A stretch of 64,000 nucleotides of DNA from Lophium mytilinum (taxonomy: Eukaryota; Ascomycota; Dothideomycetes; Mytilinidiales; Mytilinidiaceae). The notes under the pieces were generated by a model that searched no databases, had not been told where the DNA came from, and saw only the letters and a list, made by a program, of their open reading frames with translations. Positions 24,118 to 36,606 of this stretch are shown here, in pieces. The stretch's first letter is position 1, and every line of letters begins with the position of its first letter. The stretch spans positions 1,818,983 to 1,882,982 of the forward strand of contig MU004188.1 of the NCBI GenBank assembly GCA_010093605.1. The letters run 5' to 3'. Made by a program: the position numbers and the translations under genes.

Positions 24118-25488
24118 AGGTGTGGTAATTGGGGCTTCTGGGTGGGGAGGAGCGCTGGGATGGGTGGGCTCTTTCGATGTGCGTTCAAGCGTTTCATTTG
24201 GGTCTGGAATTGTGCGCGTGGGATTGGTATAGAAAGGTCGCAAGACTCGGCCCTGGGGTTTGACGTGGTGAGGAGGATATTATTACATCGACGATATACC
24301 CTTAGAGAGTCGTGGAAAATGGAAGAGATGATGGAAAAATGTGAATCTATAACGCCGCTTTTCCGGTTTCGTGAACCCTCATGATTACATTCGGAGGGAT
24401 ACTAGAGGAGTGACTGTTCTCTCTTTGGGATCGACAGACTTACTTGCTGACCTTACAAAGGTAAAAGGTATGGTTTTCACCCCTCAGGCCACTCCAGCTC
24501 CATAACTCCCTCCCAGCCCTGCACATAAGTACAACTTTCGGTCGACAGGCTAGCTCTGTTCGTCATTTCTTTGCTGTTTCGTCCCGCAGGCTGTTTACGG
24601 TCACCTCATGCGCCTTGACCGTAAGCGCAGCCACTGAGGCGCGGGCGCCGGTTAGAATAGCCATAGGCATAGACGGCTTTGACTCTAGATTCGGATTTGG
24701 TACGGGATCGACTGGGCGAACATTACATGCTCAAAGATGATTGGTTCGAACGTAGTCCGATCCATCAGCTGGTGCTGGAGAGGTTATGTAGCTACCGTTG
24801 GCGAAAGTAGGCTCGGTTCAAATCTCACGAGATGAAGGGTTTACTCACTAGCTCGATCACGTTTCTGAAAATATTTTCATTGAAGCACCCCCAGTAGTGA
24901 CAAACACATGCACACGCATGGCAACTTCTTTTACACATTTCCATGCCACTATGCATTTGCCCCTTGGGAAGACCTAACTCGAGGCTGGTCTCGAAACTCC
25001 GTTCGCCAGGCCGCGTATCCGGTTGCAGATTACAGTGATTTAACGCGGAAGGGTTGGGAAGTTCAAATTGAAAATAGTTAGTAAGAGGCTCTCTTGGAAG
25101 GAAATAAATTCCATTACTCTATAGCAAAGAAGTTCACGACTAATATGGAAGGATGACTCTGGAACAACTTTCTGGACTAATGAACTGAGGGAACATGCTT
25201 TTAACAAGTCAAACAATATGTGAGATGGAAAGTTGAAGTTCCGGCTTGAGATGAAGTCAACTTAGGATGCCAAGGCTGACTAAATTGGACCCACTTCGAA
25301 TTCCGTGATGGAGATCATCTTCAATCAACGACTCCTCAATCTGTCCGGTATCTACGGGGTAGACGTTTTCAAACTTCTCTCTACCGCCCTTCCATAGCGC
25401 AACAGTGGTCGCCTACCACAACCTACAAAATCTACCACGCCGCGAAGCTCCGCTTAGCCACAGCGAACATCAACCATACCCACCGAAG
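24118..25488. other. Intergenic, no gene seen
   Basis: 1.4 kb between the MFS gene and EMC5. AT-richer from 25000 to 25300. A GGTTCAAATC box near 24818 and a GGTTCGAAC box near 24744 look like tRNA T-loops, but no paired acceptor, D or anticodon arms fit. The EMC5 promoter lies at the right end. Confidence 0.6.
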
Positions 25489-25972
25489 ATGACGCTGATA
25501 TCTACGTCTCTCAACGGCTTGGGCCTTGTGCTCCTGACTCACGCGTACGTCCTTCTCATACTTCTCCTGCAAACCCGCTAACAATGCCCAGCGTCTACTC
25601 TGCCCACGAGCACTCCCTCCTTCCCACGACCGCAGCCCTCCCTCTCGACATCACCATCGAGCTTCTAGCCGCGGTCCTACTTCTATGCATTGGAATCGTG
25701 CTCGCGTCGCCAGACCTCAAGCCGATAAAATGGAGCGTGTGGGGTGGGAAGCTGTCGCGAGAGGAGCACAAGGCCGCGGAGAAGGCGGGGGATGTCACTG
25801 AACGGGATCCGTATGAGCAGTTGGATGTTCGAAGGGGGTTTTTAGATATTAGGGTGAGTGCTTTCATTCAACAAGATTGAGGGGGGGTCACGGCACGAAA
25901 GCTAACATGTGTGGTGTACAGAGCAAGAGGCAGGACTTCGCGGATTGGGTTCGTGAGGGAGCTACGAAGTGA
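25489..25972 (+). CDS. EMC5: ER membrane protein complex subunit 5 (EMC5/MMgT family)
   Basis: Subunit of the EMC insertase, which places tail-anchored and multipass proteins into the ER membrane. Exons 25489-25544, 25592-25853 and 25922-25972 give 122 aa, the usual size. Hydrophobic helix 1 (GLGLVLLTHA) leads to the family motif VYSAHEHSLL across intron 1. LPLDITIELLAAVLLLCIGIV forms helix 2. The cytosolic end has LKPIKWSVWGGKL, an acidic linker, PYEQLDVRRGFLDIR and, after intron 2, FADWVREGA. Every conserved block of the family is present. Confidence 0.92.
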
Positions 25973-26315
25973 CCTGAGATGCACTGAACGGCTTGTAAGT
26001 TTCGTATCAATTGGCGCCTAGAATCATGGCTAATAGAATCACAAGATATCATAACCGCCGTTGTATAGAGCGGGTTATCAAAATATATATTTTCCTCATA
26101 AGTCTTGTTTGCTTCTTATATGATGGGTACTGTGCCTTTCCGCATGCCCGCTAAACACCAGAGAAACCCAAAATACTGCCTGTCTGGGACGGCGTGCTCC
26201 CCGGTTGTATCAATTTCCTTTCTCTCGTCTCCATTTCGCCTTTTCCCATGTTCCAGCTATCAGATTCAGCATTCCCATGCTGAGTGAGCAAACCCCAATC
26301 AAGACCCCCATCCCC
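25973..26315. other. Intergenic between convergent genes
   Basis: 343 bp of 3' flanks of EMC5 (+) and the DUF5519 gene (-). AT-rich around 26080 (AAAATATATATTTTC). Nothing else seen. Confidence 0.6.
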
Positions 26316-27206
26316 TCAGGCACTCCCAACCATCTGATCCACCTCCGCCGTCTGACACAACCGCCTCCGGCACCCCCAACACGCCGCCTGCGCCTCCGCA
26401 TCTACATCCACATCTCTTAATCTCTCCTCCTTCAACCCCATCCCCGTCTCCTCTCCCACCACAACCCCACTCACCCACCACGCCGCCGCACACACAATCT
26501 CCATCACCAGCGCCACCTCCGCCTCCTCGCGCGGCGCATAGATCATGATAAACTCCTTCGGCACAAACCGCCGCATCCACCCCCCCTTCGCCAACGGGTG
26601 TCTCTCGCCCCACCCATTCTCGATCACCACTTTAGCGTCCGCGGGGTGCAGCGTCATATGCAAACTCCCATCGCTCGGGTGCGCGTGGCATACCTCGCCC
26701 CCGCATGTGCGCGTGATGGGGGTTACGGCGAAGAGGCCAGCGCTGTGCTTCTCGAAGCAACTTGTCTTCTCAACGAGGGCGTTCTTCGGGTGCGCGGTGA
26801 GCTCCCGCATGGCCGTGGACAGGCGCAGATAGATGGGGAGGCTGGATTTCTGGTCCATTTGCCGCTGGGGTGCGATGCCGCGGATCGTAGGACGGGTGCC
26901 GGTGCGGGGCGGCAGGTGTTTGAGGTAGCCGGTTTGCGGGCGGAAATGGGAGGGGATCGGGGCTGGGGCGTGGACGTTGCGGAGGGCGATGAGGGAGAGG
27001 AGTTTGATTTTGAGGTAGCCTAGGGGTGTGGAGGGGGTGCCGCCGGGACCGAGCGCTTTGAAGGCGCGGTAGTCGAGGGTTAGGAGGTAGAGGGCGTAGA
27101 AGGGGAGGGCGAGGAAGACGAGTCGTAGGGCGAGCTCTGTAGTGGGGTTGTGGAGGGAGGTTGTGAGACCCCATGTCGGAGCGAGAGATGAGATAGGCGC
27201 CTCCAT
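26316..27206 (-). CDS. DUF5519 ('luciferase'-domain) fungal protein
   Basis: Single exon, 296 aa from the start chosen at 27206 (MEAPISSL). The same frame stays open to an ATG at 27362, adding 52 residues without family resemblance. A hydrophobic segment (LVFLALPFYALYLLTL) is followed by DYRAFKALGPGGTPSTPLGYL and LRPQTGYL-like sequence. The DUF5519 signature then follows: SCFEKHSAGLFAV, RTCGGEVCHAHPSDGSLHM, WGERHPLA and EFIMIYAPR. Despite the family nickname, light emission is not expected. The Cys/His-rich core suggests an enzyme or metal site, but the function is unknown. Probably membrane-anchored. Confidence 0.75.
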   Translation of the reverse strand: MEAPISSLAPTWGLTTSLHNPTTELALRLVFLALPFYALYLLTLDYRAFKALGPGGTPSTPLGYLKIKLLSLIALRNVHAPAPIPSHFRPQTGYLKHLPPRTGTRPTIRGIAPQRQMDQKSSLPIYLRLSTAMRELTAHPKNALVEKTSCFEKHSAGLFAVTPITRTCGGEVCHAHPSDGSLHMTLHPADAKVVIENGWGERHPLAKGGWMRRFVPKEFIMIYAPREEAEVALVMEIVCAAAWWVSGVVVGEETGMGLKEERLRDVDVDAEAQAACWGCRRRLCQTAEVDQMVGSA

Positions 27207-28794
27207 AGTGGGTGTTGGACCGCCAAATAGGTCTGGAGTTGCTGAGGTGAGGGTCAGATTGAGGATACCGCCGTGTGAAAGTGTGATTGAGGTATCTACG
27301 CACGAACTGAGGGAGGAGGAGAGGCGCTGGTGGGGATGATTCAAAGCTTTCCGAACTATCAATTGGATGCCTGGTGTTCAAGCAGAGGCACTTCTTCTGT
27401 CCTAGCTCAATTGAGTGCCTGCCTAGCTTCCGAAATCAATTGATCGCCTATTGACCTCACAGCTCACGAAGTTGAACAAAAGAAGAGGATCGTGAGAACC
27501 CCGAAACCCAAACAAATCCCCACCCACGCCTTTAAGGAAAATCAGGCGACCGATACCCGTACGCGCCTCACAGCCTCCCATTGGCCCCTCGCCCTCACCA
27601 CAGCGTGCCAATCAATAACTTGTGAGACCTTGTGACGTTCGCCCATCCAGCAGCCGTCCCGTGTCCCCTACGCTGCGGGCCAGCCTAACCCTCTTCAGCC
27701 GCCCTTCAACGTCCCCTCCCCGCCCCCAATCCACTTACAACGCCCCCTTGCCGCATCAAAACGGCCCTTCAAACCCTCTAGCTCCCGCAATGGCACTGTA
27801 ACGCTATCCACCCAGCAGTTTTCAGCTCCCCGGAAGCAAAACCCGCTGTGACAACTTTCCACGTCGCGGGCTCCGCTGGCAGTGCTCGGATCACCTGCAG
27901 CATAGCCGACCCTTCCAGGGCAGCAGCGCGCGGGAAGGCTCTGCGGTCTGCGGTCTGCGCTTCTGGGCTGGTGACATGGTGACTTCGTCACGCTGCGTGC
28001 CCGCCTATGGGCGACGATCCCGATTGCCTTGATGGTCGCCCGCGTGCTGAGCTCAGCTGGGAATTGTGGAGCCCGCTGGGGATTCTTGCTGGTGTTTGTG
28101 CGGAGTTCATTGGCTGGAAGTGGTCAGGCCACGGCGTTGTTGGGTGTCAATTGCTCCAGCTACGATTGCGGTCTGGAGGCAATGCGAGGCGAGAGTCATG
28201 GGTTTGTTTGCCTGATTGAGGGGCGAGGGGAGGAGGGCATATGGATACAAGATTGTGGGGACGGAGTGGCTCCGGAAATCTTGGGAACAGAATCTCAATT
28301 CAATTGTCTAATGTTTTGTCTTTCCTGTGATTAGTTCTGTTCATGTTTGCATTTATAGAATAGGACGAGGTGATAAAGATTTAGCATGAGGGTTCAGTTG
28401 TCAGTAGGTCTCGCAAGATCAGTGAGTCCGTGAGCTTGACAACAGTCTCTAGTAGTATTCTCTTCAACCTATCAAGACAAACTCTTACGATATCTTCGTT
28501 CACCGGTCATTGTTTGGTCAAGTTCCTGCAACTCCATCAGCTCTATCCACTTGGCTAGGTGTTCAAGCATGTGGACAGTCCTCATTGGAGGTTGTGCTCC
28601 AATCTGCTGCAGGGTTCCAATATCGACCCACGTGAGCTATTCCCTCATTTGACCGTGACATGCCCACTATGGACCATCCGAGAAGTGGGGGTAAACTCTG
28701 CAGAACCTCACTGCAGGTTCGATTATCGTGCATGGCATATAGATACACCGTCCTAATGCTTATTGGTTGACCTATCTGATCCGACCCAAACCCC
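27207..28794. other. Intergenic, no gene seen
   Basis: About 1.6 kb between the DUF5519 gene and the SAS10 stop. C-rich from 27480 to 27960. Open frames are short and unrelated to known families. The DUF5519 promoter is at the left. Confidence 0.55.
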
Positions 28795-30878
28795 CTAGAG
28801 TTTCACGCTCTTGACGAGCCCAGGCTTTATGCCCGTCAACTCGCCCTTGTACCCTCCTCTCCCCTCGCCTCCAGAGTAGACCGCCTTCTGGGACTTCAGC
28901 TTCTTCTTCTTCGCATCGTACGCCATTCGTTTCTTCACTCGGGGACTGTGACGTATTAGCTATGTGATGCGTAGGCTGAAACTTTGGAATGTGCAAACTT
29001 ACTTTCTGACCTCCTTCTTGCGATGTGGCGTTAAACCCTTGTTCTTCTGAATCTGGTAGGTGATCTTGCGTTTACCATCTGCACCGATCTGCTCCGTCTC
29101 GACCACCCGGCCACCTTCCCGAGCCGCGAGGGCGCGCGCTGCTGCAAGGTCGGTCTTCACAGACTTCTTCTCTTTGCTGCGTGCAGCGACCAGGTCATAG
29201 TACTCGTCGTCACTGCCTCCCTCCTTGCCACGTATGTCCTGTACCTGTCGGCGGTCCTCGTCGTCGCTGTCGCCGCCAAGTTCAGCACCGGGTCCCTTTC
29301 TCATGTTGCCTCTCTTCTCAGCCTCCGCCTGAAGTCTGAGCTGCCGGTCCCGGAAACGCTCACGGTGAGGGATATCAGCATCACCGCCTTGATCCCGCCC
29401 AGCTGCGCCTCGTTTGATGGCCTTTTGGGCAATTTGGGAAGTGTAGAATCGAAGACTCTTCTTCTTCTTAGCCTTCTCAGCGAGTTCATGAGCAGTGAGC
29501 TCAGTCTCGTCGCCGAAGTCGGAGTCTTCTGCATTGCCTGTGGCAACATCTGATTTGCTCGATTTTGGCCTGCTAGTCTTTCGAAGGGCACTCTTATCGG
29601 TCAGGGACGCAAGAGCAGCAAGTTCCTCCTCTGTCTGGCGGATCTTTTCAGCACGACGTGCTTCCGCTTCGGCCTGGGCTACTTCAGCGGCTCGCTGTGC
29701 CTTGGTCTTCTTTACTTTCTGGGGCCTCTTCTCAGCAGTAAGGCCCTTGCTCGTTTTGCCATTCAGGGTAACATCAGGTGCCGAGTCATCTTCTTCCTCA
29801 ATGGATGAAAGCTCCCCGCTGTGGGTAGCATCCACCATAGGATCTGCCGTATTGATTCCCTTGACTTTTGACCATAGCTGTCGACACTGTACAAGGCTTT
29901 CCATTACTGGATGATCTCGCAACTCAGCAGGAGACTTGGCTGTTTGTGCAGAACCATTCAGGTCTGACGTAGAGGTGAGAAGGGCGAAGTACATAGCAAT
30001 AGCTGCTAGATATGCTGCGAGCGCCTGGTACTTGAATACTGCCATCGGGGGTCGTTTGGATGGATAAGATTCTCTGGCGTGGCCATTATGTCCTTTACGG
30101 AGTCGTAGTAGGGTTTCTGAGGCATTTGCAGCCAGAGCCAACTCGTCGTGAAGTGGTTGAAGATCCAAGAACTCCTTTGCTAAATGATCGAACTCGGGGT
30201 ACCGGGTTTTCAATACCCGTAGGCGTTCTTCGGCTCCCATATCGTCTGTGATTGTGAGTTGTGGCAATACCTCTGTCACCACATCGCCGTCTCCGTCCTC
30301 GGCGAGCTTGGCCTCTTCGGCATCTTGACCCAGCCATTCGTCCGCATCGAATGCAAAGTCTGCTTCGCTCATGCTTTGCAGTTGCTTCTGTTGTATCCGA
30401 CGGGCTTCGGCTTCTTCATCTAGTGCATCTTGCTCTGTTTCGATCGCGTCGGCATTGTAGTAATCCTTCTTTGATGGACCCCAGCCCTCTTCATCCTCCT
30501 CTTCCTGCTGCCTCTTGTCCATGTCTATGTCGTCTGACATGTCATCATCCTCATCTTCCTCTGGGTCTTCGTCCTCGTCCCCAGATATCGCTAAAACTTC
30601 TTCATCCGATGGCTGTAGGAACTCGTCTAGGGGTTCTAGTTAGTAGCTATTCTTGGGCAAGTCCACAGATTTATCATACCCTCTTCGTTCCACTTTCTCC
30701 TCCGCTTGGCATCGGGTGCCTCGTCCAGCAATACCTTGTCCTGGTTGATATGGAACTCATCCTCAGAGTCGGCGACGTCTTCGTAGGTGGTGATGTTGAG
30801 CTTCGAATTCTCTTTCTGTGCAGTCTTGCTACCATTCTGCCCAAACGGCTGGCCGCCAGCTTTCCGCTTCTTCGCCAT
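28795..30878 (-). CDS. UTP3: SAS10/UTP3, small-subunit processome protein
   Basis: Nucleolar component of the U3 snoRNP/SSU processome needed for 18S rRNA maturation. Exons 30878-30680, 30626-29003 and 28945-28795 give 657 aa. The start MAKKRKAGG was chosen over an upstream in-frame ATG because it is basic and family-like. Features: acidic stretches near residues 80-150; a Sas10/Utp3/C1D helical domain about 170-270 ([39 protein letters not shown]); a long charged coiled region; and the diagnostic C-terminus [20 protein letters not shown]...YKGELTGIK-x-x-LVKSVKL, rebuilt across the last intron. Its start faces the KDS reductase start across 202 bp. Confidence 0.93.
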
Positions 30879-31080
30879 TGTTACTGACGTTGGGTTCTGC
30901 TTCGAAGCTGGTAGGTTAAATTTTCCTAGAGCTTCGGCGAAATCGGACTCCGCTCCGGCGGTGACGTTAGCGCCAATCCCTTTTGCTGACGCGACAGGGA
31001 TTCGCAACACGCTTCTTCATTTGTCCAGGTCTGGCTGGGGGCATATCAGCACCCAATTTCATTCACTCTCTCCTTTCTCA
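30879..31080. promoter_or_regulatory. Shared divergent promoter of UTP3 and TSC10
   Basis: 202 bp between two opposite start codons. No TATA box; C/T-rich near the TSC10 side. Confidence 0.55.
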
Positions 31081-32262
31081 ATGGCTCTAGGTATTGTCGG
31101 GGCTTCTATTTGTCTACTTGTGTTTCTTGCAGTTCTATCACTAGACATCATGGGCTTTCTGTCGTGGAAAAACCAGTTCCCTGTGGATGGAAAGGTAAGT
31201 TTGTATGAAATGGTAGAATTGATTCTTATAACTAATCCTACGATAGACCGTCCTCCTTACCGGCGGCTCCCAGGGAATGGGTAGAGGATTGGGCAAGCTA
31301 CTCGCACATAAAGGCGCAAACGTAATCATCGTAGCGCGAGACATCAAGAAGCTACAAGCAGCAGTTGAATATATCTCTGTCCGAAGCCTCATCTCACCTC
31401 CCGATACAAGTCTTAACACTCCCAGGCCGCCGCCAAAAGCCAGACCCAGCGATTTCACTACATCGCTGCCGATGTCACCTCAGAGGCAGAGAACATCCGC
31501 ATTCTCGAGGAAGCGACGGCGTGGAACAATGGCCAAACCCCCGAAATCGTGTGGGCGAATGCCGGCGCTGCAAAGCCTGGCCTATTCCTCGAAACACCCC
31601 TCGAGACAATGCGCAAGCAGATGGACATAAACTACTGGGCGGCTGTCTACTTGGCGCACACGACTTTCAAGAGCTGGCTGTACCCCTCTGACGCTTCGGC
31701 TCATAGCGCGACGACCCAACCTCCGCGTCACTTCATCATTACCTCATCCAGTGTCGCTTGGTGCAATATCGCTGGGTATGGCACGTATGGACCAGCCAAA
31801 GCTGCTCTACGCTCTATCTCGGACTCGCTGCGCTCGGAATTGAACCTTTATAACGGCGCTCGGCGCTCCACTGCTACAACCACTAAACCGGCTCCCTACG
31901 ACGTCAAGATCCATACTGTATACCCGGGGTCCATTCTTTCTCCTGGCCTCGAGCTGGAGAACCAATCGAAACACCCGGTCACACATATACTAGAAGAGTC
32001 GGATCCACACCAGACAGAGGATCAAGTTGCAGCTGCGGCGATAAAAGGGCTAGAAAGAGGCGATTATATGATCGCGACGAATTGGTTAGGACAGCTCATG
32101 AGAGTGAGTGGGATGCAAGGGAGCCCTAGGGATAGCTTGCTTTGGGATACAGTTGGGCAATGCATTACGAGCATTGCGTGGTTGTTTATTGGACCCGACA
32201 TGGAGGGCAAAGTGTGGAATTGGGGGAAGAAGAACGGCATGCCTGCCGCGCCAAAATCTTGA
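31081..32262 (+). CDS. TSC10: 3-ketodihydrosphingosine reductase
   Basis: Second step of sphingolipid synthesis: NADPH-dependent reduction of 3-ketosphinganine at the ER. Exons 31081-31194, 31247-31378 and 31426-32262 give 360 aa. An N-terminal hydrophobic anchor (IVGASICLLVFLAVLSL) precedes a short-chain dehydrogenase fold. The nucleotide site TGGSQGMGRGLG is near residue 43. NAG lies in VWANAGAAKPG, the catalytic Ser in IITSSSVAW, and Tyr203-x3-Lys207 in YGPAK. The KDSR-specific PGSILSPGLELENQSKHPVT and the C-terminal GDYMIATNWLGQLMR are present. All catalytic residues are intact. Confidence 0.93.
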
Positions 32263-32768
32263 GTGGAATTGAAATCCTCGACCTGATAGTGTAGCGCTCA
32301 ATGGTTTGTATCATCTCTCACCGAGGGTTGGTCTTCGTTTCTCAAAAAGTCAAGCGAAGTCAATCTTCATATCTATATTACCTCATAAATTCCTGAACAC
32401 AACATCAACTCATCTCATAACCATATATCACTGCAACCTTAGGAAGATCTTGTCTGATTGTATCAATTGTTTTTGATTTCTCGCCAATGCGGCGGATGCT
32501 ATATACCAATTTTCTGCAGTCTAGCATCGCACTGATAGCCAGCCCGCCCACCCCCCCATCCGTCGAACAATTACAATTACCCCCGCATACCCAATGCAGG
32601 AACCCTAGACCGACCGATGGTATTGACCGAAGCTCCGAAACTCGCAAATGATGCAACGCTTATCAAGACATTTGAAGCCAAGCCGCACGCCCTTCTTCCC
32701 GAACGCAATGCCCGCTCCGAGCCCTTTTAGTGTGAAGAGAAAACAATAGAGGAACATGGCCGACACGC
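32263..32768. other. Intergenic between convergent genes
   Basis: 506 bp of 3' flanks; nothing recognisable. Confidence 0.6.
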
Positions 32769-33326
32769 TTATAGGAACACAGCCATGAACGCACCAACAC
32801 CAACCACGGCACCGCTCAGCGCCTGCATCGTCGCCGCGGCACCGGTGCTCGTGCCCGTCGCCGCGCCAGTGCCGCTCGCGCCAGTCGCCTTGCCGCCAGT
32901 CGGCGTAGCGGTGGTGTGGCCCTTGCTGTCTGTCAGCACCTGGGAGCTGCTGCTGGCCTTGGGGGCCAGCACGCTGGTGGTACCGTTGCCCACGCTGACG
33001 ACGAGAGTGGTGGTGGAGTTGGTGCCCTGGCCCTGCACGACGGTGTTGAAGCCGGATGCGAGGGCGGGGAGGGTCGCGACGGCGGGTTGGGAGGTGATGA
33101 CGGCGGGCTGGGTGGTGACGACGGCGGGTTGCGAGGTCACGACGCTCCACTGGCCAGTGACAACGCCGCCGGAGCCGGTGATGGAGAGGAGGGAGGTGTT
33201 GGGGTTGTCGTTGGAGACGACGGAGGCGGAGGAGGAGGCGGCGGAGGCGGCGGAGGCGGAGGCAGAGTCCTGCGCGAGGGCCGCGGCGGCGAGGAAGGGG
33301 ATGGAGAGGATGGTTGAGGCGCGCAT
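32769..33326 (-). CDS. Secreted Ser/Thr/Ala-rich protein, probably GPI-anchored
   Basis: Single exon, 185 aa. The signal peptide MRASTILSIPFLAAAALA is followed by a Ser/Ala-rich linker. Four imperfect V-(V/I)-T-(S/T)-Q-P-A units at about residues 60-85 resemble wall-protein repeats. N-glycosylation sites (NST, NGT) are visible, and a Gly/Thr/Ala-rich stalk leads to a hydrophobic C-terminus (ALSGAVVGVGAFMAVFL) fitting a GPI-attachment signal. Cell-wall or surface location is inferred; no enzyme domain. Confidence 0.75.
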   Translation of the reverse strand: MRASTILSIPFLAAAALAQDSASASAASAASSSASVVSNDNPNTSLLSITGSGGVVTGQWSVVTSQPAVVTTQPAVITSQPAVATLPALASGFNTVVQGQGTNSTTTLVVSVGNGTTSVLAPKASSSSQVLTDSKGHTTATPTGGKATGASGTGAATGTSTGAAATMQALSGAVVGVGAFMAVFL

Positions 33327-35712
33327 CTTGATTGGGTTGTGTGGGTGGTTGTGAGGTTGGTTGTTTGGTTGGTGAGTGAAGTGTATAGGTTGATGAACGA
33401 AAGTAGTGAACGGTTTGTTTGTTTATGTAGAGTAACTTCGAGCTTGCAGTGATGATGAGAGCAACAGAAGAAGAGGACACACAACCTTCTTTAATACTTC
33501 CCACAAGTGGTCAGAGCAGAGAGAGCCGCAGCGAAAGGAGGCCGGACGCGAGACTAATAGAGGCCCGTGTTGATGCCCTTTCCCCCTGCGCCACCCCAGC
33601 TCCTAGCAACGGACGCCCCCAGCCCGCGCACTGCGAACACGTAATTATAGGTATCCACCATTTCTGCCGCTTCGCACGCCCAGTCAAACCTCCCCGTGGA
33701 GATTTAATGGCCGAACTCGTCTCTCGCATGCAACCCTCTCGTCGTTGCGTGCTCACGGGGAGCCGTCGCTGCGTCGCGATGCGCGGGATCGAGTGGTTGC
33801 TAGGCTGCTGGAGAGGCGGGTTGCGCTGGCCAGCCTCGCACCAACAACGCGTTTCGAAATTTCTAGCACTGAGGCGGGGAAACGCTAGAGAATGAACCAG
33901 CCCAGCCAGCCCGCCACCGTTTGCTTCGTTACTGCGGGAACAGCCTCCGGCATGGCAACCCCTTCTCCCATCAACCCAACCCGCTGTGAAGAGGTTGGGT
34001 AACGGCAGCTGGCAGCAAAGAAGGGAATTAGGGACGGGGAGGAAAAAAACAGCAGCCCCCTTTTTTGCGCCGACGTGACATCCACCAACCCGTCACCGCG
34101 GTACGAAGTGACCCTTGGACCCTCGTTCCTCAGCGCACAATGCAGGGGGTATGCGTATCCCGCCGCGGTTCTAAGAATAGAATGTGCAGGATCTGCGCTC
34201 GGGCGCCGGGAGGGACGAGATTTGTATGCAGCTAGCGTGCTTTGGGGATGGTGTGCTGTGCCACCGCGGAAGAATTGGCGATGGCGAGTGGTGAGGGGGC
34301 TCGGGTGGGGCTTGCCACATTCCAATAGTTTCGTTGGAGATATTTCTGTTGTATCGATTGTGCGGTATAGTGTATGCAGCGAGGCTTTTGGGATGGTGGT
34401 GTGGTGGATCGCGGGACCTCGTGTTCGGCACCTGATGGTTTCTTGGGGAGCGGAAGGATGGTGTCAGCGCTCGTGGTGTTAGGCGTGCGCATTGCGCGGC
34501 TGTCTTTGATGTTTGCGATTGATGAGGGCTTAGAGGGAAGTCGAGGAAAGGGCCCCATTTCGGAACTCAAGGTGCCAACTGCGGGGACAAAGGTTGACCG
34601 GTTCGCACAGCCTTTTGTGCTACGGAGGGGAGGTTAGGTAGCGTAAGCACGATTGTGGGGTTCTCTAAATAATTGCTTCTTTCATTTCTTAAATTGAAGC
34701 CGAATCATGGGTATTCCTATCTAGCTATTCTCTTGAGGGAGAGGATACAAAATACGACCGCAAAGATCTTAGGCGCCTAGTTATCAAGCCAGATGGTATA
34801 TGAATAGCTTTCATTCCTTGGTAAGTATCTGTTGGGATAGTTCTCCACAAAGAGCTTCCATGAGCCCACATGAAGAGCAGGCATACCTAGTAGGATTAGC
34901 ATGACACACCTTATGAATCAGGCCTCCAGTTCCCAAGACGCGTCACGCATTGCGATGAAGGGAGGCCTGAAGGCTTAGAGCAATAAGAGTAAACCAAGAC
35001 GTGGCTGACGGTGTCGAAACTTCGTAGATAAGACTACCCATATTAAGTGACAGGTTCAGCCTGGTTGTGGTAAAACTGGGTAAGGGAGAAGCTTACAGTG
35101 ATTGTAGAAAGAGTAAATGTAAGGCTGCTTCCAGGTGAAGTTCTTTGTACTATTCATTAACAGGGACCTCGGCGAAAGGCTAATTTGGACACTGAAGTTT
35201 CGTTGCTAGAGCATGGGGCTGTAATCGGACTTAAGGAGCACGTTTGGAGTTTTGTAACTGCGACGTCTTGGGGTGCTCCAAGGAAAAACTCTTGCGATGG
35301 ACGCGGTTCTCTAAATTGGAGTGCGATTTGGACCATGAGATAGGATCGCGAGACTTGAAAACTGAGTATCAGACTTGTGGAATGAGGTTTGAGTTTCATG
35401 GACAAAAGCGCTGTCCAGGGGTGCTTCAACATCACAAGGTTCTTACCAAGCCGAAGTACAAGGAAGTCCTGCAATAGACGCAGCAGTCTAGGACAAGACA
35501 GTTGCAATACTGTTTGAATTTCTTTCTTCTTTGATTGTAGGTATTATCCATTCATTCCACATCCTCCATCATAATCCCATATCCATCAGCATCCACTTCC
35601 CTCTTTTACACCTCATTACCAGTAATATGTACAACATAAGAAAGCTCCAAACCTGACTCATTCGTCATGCCAAGCAGCATCAAGCCACAGCCTCTAGTCC
35701 ACACCCGTCACA
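33327..35712. other. Intergenic, 2.4 kb, no gene seen
   Basis: Contains the upstream region of the GPI-type protein (33327 rightwards). Frames up to 148 codons exist but lack family resemblance and splice support. An AGGCCTCCAG...GGGAGGCCT inverted repeat lies near 34920-34970. No RNA gene found. Confidence 0.5.
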
Positions 35713-36606
35713 TCAAACCAGCGCAGCTAGCAGCCCAAACACCGCAAGCCCCCACGACCTCTCCCTGGTACTCGCCGCGGCCTGCATATTCTCGAATGGG
35801 CTGCCATTATCCGATGGCCCCGCCTTCTTCGAGCTCGACGTCGACGTGGCCGTCTGCTCTGCCTTCTGTGGCCCCGTCGTCGTAGCCGCCGCCGCGGTAC
35901 TGCTATCCAGCGGACTCGCAGACATCACAAGCGTGCTCTGCTCAAAAGTCGTAGTTTCATCATCTCCACCCCCCGCCACACTCGTTTCCGGCTTCCCGTA
36001 AACCACCGTGCTAGGCTCCACAACCACGGGGATGATCACGTAGACCGTCGAGCCCTGGCTATCTGTTCTCGTTTCTGTGATCGTAGACGTATATGTACTC
36101 GTGATGTAGTCCTGGCTTTTATCGGTGTGGTGGTGCTTCTCCGAAGCGGGTTTCGCGGTGGATATCGCTTTGGCGGAAGCGGTTTGCGTAGCGCAATTTT
36201 CTGCACTTTTGATGATGGAGTTGGGGATAGGTTGCTTGACGGTGTCGCAGAGCAATTCAAGCGGCCCCAGGAAGAGCTGCACGTCCATGTTGTCTGAGTC
36301 GCAGTCGGAGCGCGCGCAGGAGACCGTGTCGGTTAGGAAGGTGCCTTTGCTTGCTTTGCAAATGCCTGTGCGTCCCAAGATCAGTATTTAGTACTTCGTG
36401 TACGCGCTATAACCAAAGCGAGCGTATAAACGCGTCTCGAAAATTGGAAAAAGCGTACATGGCAGGTCCCATCCGTCGCAATTTAGATTCGTGTCCGCGA
36501 CGCACGAGCGCCAGCATTTTGGTAGGCTGTCTACGAAGCCCGAGTCTGCGGATACTGAGACGACGAGCGCGAAGGCTGAGAGGAGGGAAAGGCGTGAGAG
36601 GAGCAT
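35713..36606 (-). CDS. CFEM-domain surface protein, likely GPI-anchored
   Basis: Exons 36606-36459 and 36365-35713 give 266 aa. The signal peptide is MLLSRLSLLSAFALVVSVSA. A CFEM domain at about residues 24-95 has eight cysteines in the expected order: CWRSC, C in LNCDGWDLPC-IC (joined across the intron), VSC, SDC and a final LLC near residue 90. CFEM domains bind haem or take part in host interaction and wall function in fungi. A Ser/Thr-rich stalk and hydrophobic end (LAVFGLLAALV) suggest GPI anchoring. The start was taken at the signal peptide, not at upstream in-frame ATGs. Confidence 0.85.

Noticed and set aside
24740-24850. tRNA-like T-loop boxes (GGTTCGAAC and GGTTCAAATC)
   Set aside because: No matching T stem, acceptor stem or anticodon arm could be paired on either strand.
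32785-33354. 189-codon plus-strand frame across the GPI-type protein gene
   Set aside because: Antisense shadow of a repetitive, GC-rich gene; the minus-strand reading has a signal peptide and a GPI-like tail.
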